DNA of 6,651 nt from an uncultured Syntrophobacteraceae bacterium (GTDB taxonomy: Bacteria; Desulfobacterota; Syntrophobacteria; Syntrophobacterales; Syntrophobacteraceae). Within the stretch, counting starts at the first letter, position 1. Each line of letters begins with the position of its first letter. Below are positions 1 to 4,923 of the stretch, piece by piece. The translations under genes were made by a program, and so were the position numbers. The stretch spans positions 1 through 6,651 of the forward strand of contig CALBZH010000193.1 in NCBI GenBank assembly GCA_937889795.1. Reading direction: 5' to 3'. The notes under the pieces were generated by a model. That model made no database searches, was not told the origin of the DNA, and saw only the letters and a program-made list of their open reading frames with translations.

Positions 1-888
1 GGGGAGCCCGAGTCCGCACCGCTGGGCGACGCCGCCCGCCTCTGCCTCAAGCAGCTTTCCTTCCTGCCTGAGCTCCTCCAATCGATTCGTGAGCTCCAGT
101 TGGATTGCCTTCACCGCCTGCTCCAGATTGTCCCGACTGGTTACGTAATGGGTGCCGGGGTAGATGGCGATCTCGTCCAGGCTCCGCAGGGTTTTCCCCG
201 TAAGGGGATCGATCTCCTTGATCGTGTCGATCTCATCCCCGAAGAATTCGATCCTCACAGCGCGATCCTCCTCGTGGGCGGGGAAGATCTCCAGGACGTC
301 ACCACGAGCTCGAAAGGTCCCTCGGTGGAAGTCCACATCATTGCGCTGATACTGGATCTCGACGAGTTTTCTCAGCGCATCCTCACGCACCATTTCAGTG
401 CCCGTCCTGAGAAAGAGCAGCATTCGCTGGTAGGACTCTGGAGAACCGAGGCCATAGATGCACGAGACGCTCGCCACGATAAGGACGTCGGCTCGTGTCA
501 GGAGAGAGCGTGTTGCCGAATGACGCATCTTGTCGATGGTTTCATTGATGGACGCGTCTTTGGCGATATACGTATCGGTCTGGGGGACATAGGCCTCGGG
601 CTGGTAGTAGTCGTAATAGGAGACGAAATACTCGACCGCATTCTCCGGGAAGAACGCCTTGAACTCACCGTAGAGCTGGGCGGCCAACGTCTTGTTGGGC
701 GCCATCACCAGGGTCGGCTTTTGCACCCGTTCGACCACATGGGCCATGGTGAAGGTCTTCCCCGAGCCAGTGACCCCCAGGAGGGTTTGCTCAGGCTGGT
801 TCTTGAGGATTCCCTCGGCGAGCTTTTCGATGGCCTGAGGCTGATCCCCCGTAGGAGGCCAATCGCTTCTGAGCTGGAACCGTTTCAT
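1..888 (-). CDS. uvrB: UvrABC excinuclease subunit B, N-terminal 296 residues (3' part beyond window)
   Basis: UvrB is the helicase-like damage-verification subunit of cytoplasmic nucleotide excision repair. It is loaded by UvrA and then recruits UvrC for dual incision. The visible part starts [20 protein letters not shown], the classic UvrB N-terminus. Walker A (GVTGSGKT) lies at about residues 38-45, [11 protein letters not shown] at 63-73, and the tyrosine-rich beta-hairpin that probes DNA ([18 protein letters not shown]) at 91-108. The UvrA-interacting domain follows, up to KLLEA near 278-282. A full UvrB has about 660-700 residues, so more than half lies outside the window. ATG 888 is chosen because it matches family N-termini and an in-frame TAG lies upstream at 915-913. 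No strong Shine-Dalgarno is visible before it. The gene lies 75 nt after the SPOR gene, probably in the same unit. Oddity: residues 283-296 depart from the expected QRLxQRTxxDLEM consensus (see findings). Identity is certain. Confidence 0.96.
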   Translation of the reverse strand, partial: MKRFQLRSDWPPTGDQPQAIEKLAEGILKNQPEQTLLGVTGSGKTFTMAHVVERVQKPTLVMAPNKTLAAQLYGEFKAFFPENAVEYFVSYYDYYQPEAYVPQTDTYIAKDASINETIDKMRHSATRSLLTRADVLIVASVSCIYGLGSPESYQRMLLFLRTGTEMVREDALRKLVEIQYQRNDVDFHRGTFRARGDVLEIFPAHEEDRAVRIEFFGDEIDTIKEIDPLTGKTLRSLDEIAIYPGTHYVTSRDNLEQAVKAIQLELTNRLEELRQEGKLLEAEAGGVAQRCGLGLP

Positions 889-963
889 GCGGGCAACGCT
901 TGAATGAAGATCCTAGAGGCTCTGGGCTCTTGCAGGGCTGCGGAGTGGCCTGCGCGTTGAACG

Positions 964-1710
964 CTACTGAGCCTCACGAATCACCAGACCTTCCATGTGC
1001 TCCTTCCGGTTGAATTCCGCTGCGAACCGCAGAGCCTCCTCACGGCTCCTGAAAGAGCCGACCAGAACGCGATTCCACCGTCCAGCCGTATTCAGATCGA
1101 TGGTCTCCATGCGCGGTGTATACCCTTTGGTCCTCAGCTGCTCAACCATGCGCTGTGCGTTCTCCTGGTCCTTGAGAGAAACGACCAGAAGCGTGAAGTG
1201 CTCCCCCCCGCCTTTGCTTTCGAGCGCCGAGGCTTCCTTCGTGGCGATCTGGGCGGGTTTCTCGCCGTCCTGCGGTGGGGGCAGAGGCAGGACTTTGGGC
1301 TTCTGGGGCGCAGTTTCTTTCGTCGGGGTCTTCTGGCTGACTTGTGAAGCCGAAACGCCTTTGGATGAACCAGCGGTGTTCTTCTGAGTTAGATTTTCAT
1401 AATATTCCAGGGACTTGGCAACCGTATGGGGATCCCACGTGTCTGCGGCACGCTCAACCGGCTGCGCCATCTCTCGGCCAAGCCCGAGAAAACGCAATAG
1501 CTGCGCCTGGAGCGATTTGCTGTTCACATCGACCAGCGGAATTCCGCGACCAACCAGCACCCCGAACACAAACATCCAGCCCAGCGTCACAACCAAGCAA
1601 AAACCGTAGAAGACCATGCGGGAGACGGTGATTTCAAACTGGTATCGTTTGGGCCCCTTGTCGGGCTCCCTGCGTTCGGACTGGCTGCCGATTTTGTTCG
1701 TCGAGCCCAT
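964..1710 (-). CDS. SPOR-domain protein with one N-terminal transmembrane helix
   Basis: This 248-residue protein is probably anchored in the inner membrane with a periplasmic peptidoglycan-binding tail. Residues 1-32 are polar and basic (cytoplasmic). Residues about 33-54 (VFYGFCLVVTLGWMFVFGVL) form one hydrophobic helix. A linker follows, including LEYYENL at 101-107 and a Pro/Lys-rich stretch at about 128-155. Residues about 170-246 resemble a SPOR domain: a beta strand (FTLLVVSL), the helix ENAQRMVEQLRTKGY, then RWNRVLVGSFRSREEALRFA. SPOR domains bind denuded glycan strands and often sit at division sites; that role here is inferred from the family. The ATG start is preceded by GGAG about 11 nt upstream. 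The gene begins 26 nt after argS and is followed by uvrB. Linker composition varies widely in such proteins, so no finer name is justified. Confidence 0.85.
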   Translation of the reverse strand: MGSTNKIGSQSERREPDKGPKRYQFEITVSRMVFYGFCLVVTLGWMFVFGVLVGRGIPLVDVNSKSLQAQLLRFLGLGREMAQPVERAADTWDPHTVAKSLEYYENLTQKNTAGSSKGVSASQVSQKTPTKETAPQKPKVLPLPPPQDGEKPAQIATKEASALESKGGGEHFTLLVVSLKDQENAQRMVEQLRTKGYTPRMETIDLNTAGRWNRVLVGSFRSREEALRFAAEFNRKEHMEGLVIREAQ

Positions 1711-1736
1711 GTCTCGCCGAGCTCCCTCTCTTGCCC

Positions 1737-3419
1737 TTACATCTTTTCGGGCGCGTGAACTCCAAGGATGGCCAGGGCATTGCCAATGACGTTCCTGACG
1801 GCCGTCGCAAGATACAGTCTTGCTTGCGAAATGTCCACGTCTTCACCCAGGATGCGGTTCTGATTGTAATAGCTGTGAAAAGTAGAAACAAGCTCGTGCA
1901 AGTAATAAGGGATCAGATGGGGCTCGTAATTCCTGGCGCAGTTGGTGAGAAGCTGCGGGTACTCACCGAGGAGGCGCATGAGCGCAGCTTCCTGGGCGCT
2001 CCGCAGCGGGCTCAGATCCGGCGGCTCGCCGCCCTGGAGCCAACCGCACACAATGCCTCGCTCCTGCGCTACTTCAAACACGCTGCTCAACCGGGCGTGG
2101 GCATACTGGACGTAGTAGACCGGGTTCTCGTTGCTTTGCATCTTGGCCACGTCCAAGTCAAAATCGAGGGGGCTGTCTGAGCGCCGGGTGAGGAAAATAT
2201 AGCGGGCGGCGTCTTTTCCGACTTCATCGATCACTTCGCGGAGCGTAACGAATTCGCCGGCACGAGTCGACATGGCAACGGGCTTTCCGCCTCGAAGCAG
2301 GTTCACGAGCTGGATCAGAATCACATGCAGATCCGTTCGCTTGCGACCCAGGGCTTCGACGCCTGCCATCATGCGCGGCACATAACCGTGATGATCGGCA
2401 CCCCAGATATCGATGACCGTGTCGAACCCTCGATCATACTTGTTCTTGTGGTAAGCCAAATCCGCCGCAAAATAGGTCGAAACGCCATTGGCGCGGATGA
2501 CCACTCGATCCTTTTCATCTCCGAATGTTGTGCTGCGAAACCAGGTGGCTCCCTCGGAATCGTAGACGTGGCCAGCGGTCCGAAGTGCTGTGATGGTTGT
2601 CGTCACGGCATCCTGCTCGTGGAGGGACCGCTCGCTGAACCACTCGTCGAATGAAACCCCGAACACGGCAAGGTCTTCGCGGATCCCGCCCAGGATGCTG
2701 TCGGCAGCGAACTTGGTGAACATGGGCAGCACTTCCTGAAGCGGCTTTCGGAGATACTGGTCTCCCGCTTCCTCGCGAAAGGTGACCGCCAGCTCCTTCA
2801 TGTACTCACCACGGTAGTGGTTGTCGGGAAAGTCGATCTTCTCTCCGAGGAGCTCCTGATACCGGTAATAGAGGCTCGCCCCCAGGGTGTCCATCTGGTT
2901 TCCGGCATCATTAATGTAATACTCCCGTTGGACGTCGAAGCCGCACGCCTCCAGGATGTTCGCCATGACGTCCCCCGTCGCGGCGCCTCGACCGTGGCCG
3001 ATGTGCAGGGGGCCAGTCGGGTTCGCACTCACAAACTCCACCTGCACCCGCTTGCCGTTCCCGATGGTGCCTCTCCCGAAGCCGTCGGGATGCTGGTTGA
3101 TTTCCATCAAGATGCGATGCCACGCATCTGGCTTGACAAATAAGTTGATGAACCCAGGTCCCGCGATGTCGACCTTGGCCAGAATGGAATCCGCGACAGG
3201 AAGTCGCTTGACCACTTCCGACGCGATGTCCCGAGGCTTGCGCTTCAGGTGTCGGGAGAGGCTCATGGCCACATTCGTGGCATAATCTCCATGCTCGGGG
3301 GTCTTGGGGATGACGAGCTCGACGGAGCTCGGGGGCAACGCCGGGAGACCCTCCGTTTCGAGAAGCGGCGACACGGCGGCAGTCAGCATATCAATCATGT
3401 TGTCTCTAACGAGCTTCAT
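1737..3419 (-). CDS. argS: Arginyl-tRNA synthetase (class I)
   Basis: ArgRS charges tRNA-Arg with arginine using ATP (EC 6.1.1.19) in the cytoplasm. At 560 residues it has the usual length and all the usual parts. The N-terminal tRNA-recognition domain covers about 1-110, including TPEHGDYATNVAM at 40-52. The catalytic core has SANPTGPLHIGHGRGA (HIGH signature at 139-142), YYINDAGNQ at 167-175 and WGADHHGYVPRM at 339-350. The second ATP signature is the degenerate MSTRAGEFVTL (383-393), a known ArgRS variant of KMSKS. The alpha-helical anticodon-binding domain has NPVYYVQYAHAR (432-443), STFHSYYN (512-519) and the terminal HAPEKM. ATG 3419 is chosen because AAGGAG lies upstream, though about 14 nt away; ATG codons at residues 8 and 11 are possible alternatives. 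It is the first large gene of the argS, SPOR, uvrB series. No defects are seen. Confidence 0.97.
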   Translation of the reverse strand: MKLVRDNMIDMLTAAVSPLLETEGLPALPPSSVELVIPKTPEHGDYATNVAMSLSRHLKRKPRDIASEVVKRLPVADSILAKVDIAGPGFINLFVKPDAWHRILMEINQHPDGFGRGTIGNGKRVQVEFVSANPTGPLHIGHGRGAATGDVMANILEACGFDVQREYYINDAGNQMDTLGASLYYRYQELLGEKIDFPDNHYRGEYMKELAVTFREEAGDQYLRKPLQEVLPMFTKFAADSILGGIREDLAVFGVSFDEWFSERSLHEQDAVTTTITALRTAGHVYDSEGATWFRSTTFGDEKDRVVIRANGVSTYFAADLAYHKNKYDRGFDTVIDIWGADHHGYVPRMMAGVEALGRKRTDLHVILIQLVNLLRGGKPVAMSTRAGEFVTLREVIDEVGKDAARYIFLTRRSDSPLDFDLDVAKMQSNENPVYYVQYAHARLSSVFEVAQERGIVCGWLQGGEPPDLSPLRSAQEAALMRLLGEYPQLLTNCARNYEPHLIPYYLHELVSTFHSYYNQNRILGEDVDISQARLYLATAVRNVIGNALAILGVHAPEKM

Positions 3420-3425
3420 GGGTTT

Positions 3426-3551
3426 CTATCGAGCTCCTTTTGCGTAGGGATCAGTGCAGCCGTGCTTATATATCACGAAGTGCCCCGCCCGCAAGCCACT
3501 CCCGTCCATTTTCCAGCCGGCCTTCACGAAATCCTCAAGGCGGGGGATCAA
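3426..3551 (-). CDS. Possible very small protein upstream of argS (doubtful)
   Basis: I do not recognise this frame. It lies between the lpxC terminator and argS and ends in TAG at 3428-3426, only 6 nt before the argS ATG. The AAGGAG that would serve argS is inside its last codons, a layout that fits translational coupling. The readable C-terminal part has segments PRLEDFVKAGW, DGSGLRAGHFVIYK and TDPYAKGAR. The frame stays open upstream into the terminator, so the true start is unclear. Candidates are TTG 3551 (used here; no clear Shine-Dalgarno), GTG 3527 (GAGG 5 nt upstream) and ATG 3509. Third positions are fairly G/C-rich, as in the neighbouring genes, which is mild support for coding. 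It could equally be an untranslated argS leader, a remnant of a longer gene, or chance. Confidence 0.3.
   Translation of the reverse strand: MIPRLEDFVKAGWKMDGSGLRAGHFVIYKHGCTDPYAKGAR
3465..3494 (-). promoter_or_regulatory. Weak candidate sigma70 promoter for the argS unit
   Basis: On the minus strand TATAAG (3470-3465) matches 5 of 6 bases of the -10 consensus. It lies 18 nt after TTGCGG (3494-3489), which matches only the TTG of the -35 box. It sits downstream of the lpxC terminator and about 45 nt before the argS start, where a promoter is expected. However, it lies inside the possible small ORF and the -35 is poor, so it is only a candidate. Confidence 0.25.
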
Positions 3552-3585
3552 CGGGCGGACGGCAGTGGGCGCTCCGTGTGGGGAC

Positions 3586-3611
3586 AAAAAAAGCTGCTCT
3601 GGAGAGCAGCT
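3586..3611 (-). terminator. Rho-independent terminator of lpxC
   Basis: Read on the minus strand, AGCTGCTCT and AGAGCAGCT form a perfect 9-bp inverted repeat (3611-3603 and 3600-3592). Opening the innermost pair gives 8 bp with a TCCA tetraloop. A run of seven T follows at once (3592-3586). It begins 32 nt after the lpxC stop codon and points in the same direction. This is a textbook intrinsic terminator and separates lpxC from the argS unit. Confidence 0.9.
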
Positions 3612-3643
3612 CAAGTTGCCAGAAAACGTGGAAGCGAAACGTG

Positions 3644-4591
3644 TTACAAGTGCTTTGCGATGGCCTGGTACGGATCGACAAACGCCGGGACGGCTGTCAC
3701 GGGGAAAAGGGGGACAGGGATGGAAGTGGCGGCGTACACATTATAACTGGTCGGTCTCTTGTTGAGCTCTCTAAGGAACTGATGGTGCAGCGAATGCCCA
3801 GCCTTATGGACTTCGAAATAGCCGGCGATGGGCATTCCGGCAAGGGTCAGGTCGCCCAGAAAGTCCAGGATCTTGTGGCGCACACACTCGTCGGCAAATC
3901 GAAACCCGTCCTGGTTGAGAACGTTGTAGTCGTCGAATACCAAAGCGTTTTCCAGTGAGCCACCCCGAGCAAGCCCCATGCTCTGCAACCGCTGAACGTC
4001 CTTCAAAAAGCCGAACGTTCTCGCTTTGGCGATCTCCCGGTGAAACGTCGAATCCGTCAAAGAAAAGGTGTATTCTTGCCTGCCGACCAGGGGATGGGGG
4101 AAATCGATGGAGTAGCGTACCCGGAACTGGTCCGAGGGATAGGCCTTGATGTAGGCGTCGCCTTCTCGAACCAGGATCGGACGCTGCACCTTGATGACCT
4201 TGCGAAGTGCACTTTGGGAGCGCTGCCCCGCGTCCCGCAGCACCTCCAGGAATGGAGCCGCACTGCCGTCCAGAATCGGTACCTCTGGGCCGTCGAGCTC
4301 GATCAGGACGTTGTCGATGCGTAGCCCGGCCAAAGCGGCCATCAGGTGCTCCACCGTGGAGATCAGGATCCCGTCCGCGCCCAGACTCGTTGCCAACCGC
4401 GTGTCCACCACCTGATGAAAACTGGCGGCAATGGTGGGACGGCCGCTCAAGTCCGTCCGGCGGAACCGAATTCCGTGGTCACAGGGTGCCGGCCGTAGGA
4501 CCATGCGAACATTAGCACCTGAGTGGAGGGCTACCCCTTCACACCGAACTTCACGGCAGAGCGTATTCTGATGGGAAAAAATATTATTCAA
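3644..4591 (-). CDS. lpxC: UDP-3-O-acyl-N-acetylglucosamine deacetylase
   Basis: LpxC is the zinc-dependent, cytoplasmic enzyme (EC 3.5.1.108) that removes the acetyl group from UDP-3-O-acyl-GlcNAc, the committed step of lipid A synthesis. Its 315 residues match the family length. Catalytic features are intact: STVEHLMAAL with Glu81 (general base) and zinc ligand His82; VRHKILDFLGD with zinc ligands His239 and Asp243; and KAGHSLHH with His266. The substrate-passage signature KARTFGF is at 189-195, and EVPILDGSAAPF at 103-114. The start is TTG 4591, because AGGAGG (4605-4600) lies 8 nt upstream and the protein begins correctly (NNIFSHQNTL). An ATG at 4598 is out of frame and would give only a tetrapeptide. 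The gene is divergent from thrC and followed by its own terminator. It is not next to ftsZ or other lpx genes here. Confidence 0.96.
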   Translation of the reverse strand: MNNIFSHQNTLCREVRCEGVALHSGANVRMVLRPAPCDHGIRFRRTDLSGRPTIAASFHQVVDTRLATSLGADGILISTVEHLMAALAGLRIDNVLIELDGPEVPILDGSAAPFLEVLRDAGQRSQSALRKVIKVQRPILVREGDAYIKAYPSDQFRVRYSIDFPHPLVGRQEYTFSLTDSTFHREIAKARTFGFLKDVQRLQSMGLARGGSLENALVFDDYNVLNQDGFRFADECVRHKILDFLGDLTLAGMPIAGYFEVHKAGHSLHHQFLRELNKRPTSYNVYAATSIPVPLFPVTAVPAFVDPYQAIAKHL

Positions 4592-4823
4592 GCGACATTC
4601 CTCCTCGGCCGACTATACTAAGCATCTCTTGTGCCATCATTCTCATGGCTCGCCTTGCAGGTGTGGTCTTATTAGGGGGAAGCCTTTCCATATGCGGCAG
4701 CAGCCGACAATCTGGAAGCTCTCGCTTTCCAGAATATTCCGAATGGGATAGCAACCGTAGGGGCTGTTCGTGGCAGAAAGCACACATTGAAGCCATGCGG
4801 TGTGTTTTTTCTGCAACAGACAC
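4584..4823 (-). CDS. Doubtful 79-codon frame overlapping the lpxC start
   Basis: I do not recognise this frame. It opens at GTG 4823 (ATG 4796 and 4787 are alternatives) with no clear Shine-Dalgarno, and ends at TAA 4586-4584, overlapping the first codons of lpxC by 8 nt. The translation has a CAFC pair early on, a middle part with EYSGKRELPDC, and a basic helix-like tail (PARRAMRMMAQEMLSIVG). Third positions are close to half A/T and it uses AGA, AGG, ATA and CTA. This differs from the G/C-ending codons of lpxC and argS. Either it is a short gene of different origin, coupled to lpxC, or it is chance openness across a structured non-coding spacer. The hairpins within it favour the second reading. 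Confidence 0.2.
   Translation of the reverse strand: MSVAEKTHRMASMCAFCHEQPLRLLSHSEYSGKRELPDCRLLPHMERLPPNKTTPARRAMRMMAQEMLSIVGRGGMSLE
4600..4605 (-). promoter_or_regulatory. Shine-Dalgarno sequence that sets the lpxC TTG start
   Basis: AGGAGG on the minus strand is a full anti-16S match, 8 nt from TTG 4591. The ATG at 4598 is just 1 nt away, too close for efficient initiation, and meets TAA after four codons. A TATAGT (4617-4612), 5 of 6 for a -10 box, lies just upstream. It has no good -35 partner and would put the transcript start almost on the Shine-Dalgarno sequence itself. Confidence 0.75.
4678..4689. repeat. Short hairpin GGAA-gcct-TTCC
   Basis: GGAA (4678-4681) and TTCC (4686-4689) are complementary around a 4-nt loop. 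Four pairs alone are weak and easily found by chance. It is listed because it is the first of three consecutive hairpins within 56 nt. Confidence 0.35.
4695..4706. repeat. Short GC hairpin CGGC-AGCA-GCCG
   Basis: CGGC (4695-4698) and GCCG (4703-4706) pair around AGCA (TGCT on the minus strand). All four pairs are G-C, so it would be stable for its size. It lies 5 nt after the preceding hairpin and 4 nt before the next one. Confidence 0.4.
4711..4733. repeat. Nine-pair hairpin with GAGA loop on the minus strand
   Basis: TCTGGAA (4711-4717) and TTCCAGA (4727-4733) are exact complements. Inside them GC pairs with GC (4718-4719 with 4724-4725) after a one-base bulge at 4726. The 4-nt loop reads GAGA on the minus strand, a GNRA tetraloop, and TCTC on the plus strand. 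The GNRA loop hints at a minus-strand RNA, which would be the lpxC leader direction. There is no terminator-like T run beside it. Confidence 0.5.
4764..4819. repeat. Long interrupted hairpin in the divergent spacer
   Basis: Four blocks pair in order. CTGTT (4764-4768) pairs with AACAG (4815-4819), GCAG (4773-4776) with CTGC (4811-4814), AAA (4777-4779) with three of TTTTTT (4805-4810), and CACAC (4781-4785) with GTGTG (4800-4804). That makes about 17 pairs around a 14-nt loop (4786-4799), with one 4-nt bulge and a small internal loop. On the plus strand the inner stem followed by six T resembles a weak intrinsic terminator or attenuator upstream of thrC. The outer blocks instead suggest one long RNA stem on either strand. 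Confidence 0.5.
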
Positions 4824-4842
4824 GAGCGGGGACCAAAGGGCT

Positions 4843-4861
4843 CTTCAATTGCCAATCGAAG
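4843..4861. promoter_or_regulatory. 19-bp dyad, possible operator between lpxC and thrC
   Basis: CTTCAATTGCCAATCGAAG is a near-perfect palindrome with an odd central base; 8 of 9 positions pair (only A4847/C4857 fails). The length and symmetry suit a homodimeric helix-turn-helix repressor. Its 3' end lies 62 nt before the thrC ATG. I do not recognise the regulator, and no regulator gene is visible nearby. Confidence 0.4.
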
Positions 4862-4923
4862 GCGAATGAGGTAGTTGAAGAAAGCCTAATTGGAATGAGC
4901 TGGTTGTGGAGAGGAGTGGTTTG

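Larger units (their letters stand above)
4592..4923. other. Divergent lpxC-thrC spacer with several inverted repeats
   Basis: These 332 bases lie between the divergent starts of lpxC and thrC and contain no confident gene. They look richer in A/T than the flanking genes. They hold three short hairpins (4678-4689, 4695-4706, 4711-4733), a long interrupted hairpin (4764-4819), a 19-bp dyad (4843-4861), the lpxC Shine-Dalgarno and the thrC Shine-Dalgarno. No convincing sigma70 promoter pair was found for either gene. No tRNA, T-box (its AGGGTGGNACCGCG signature is absent), 6S RNA or SRP RNA core was recognised. A structured leader or small RNA is possible. Confidence 0.5.

Noticed and set aside
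100..903. 267-codon open frame on the plus strand
   Set aside because: It is antisense to uvrB, whose frame shows unmistakable family motifs. The product has no recognisable features.
889..963. SOS (LexA) box or promoter before uvrB
   Set aside because: No CTGT-N8-ACAG pattern or convincing -35/-10 pair was found. The GAGGCTC/GAGCCTC repeat (916-922, 969-975) has a 46-nt loop and overlaps the SPOR gene end, so it is likely chance.
2256..2276. ArgRS lacking a canonical KMSKS motif
   Set aside because: MSTRAG in place of KMSKS is common in bacterial ArgRS and is not a defect.
3440..3958. 172-codon plus-strand frame, and other plus-strand frames at 3249-3746 and 3454-3765
   Set aside because: They run antisense across the argS start, the lpxC terminator and the lpxC 3' end. 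They are shadows of G/C-rich codons and have no domain features.
4645..4810. Threonine attenuator or T-box upstream of thrC
   Set aside because: There is no leader peptide rich in Thr or Ile codons, and the T-box AGGGTGGNACCGCG signature is absent. Only a weak stem plus T run is present.
4645..4869. Plus-strand 74-codon frame with a hydrophobic start (MARLAGVVLLGG)
   Set aside because: It resembles a signal peptide at first, but the rest is Ser/Arg-rich without features, it crosses the hairpins, and no Shine-Dalgarno is evident.
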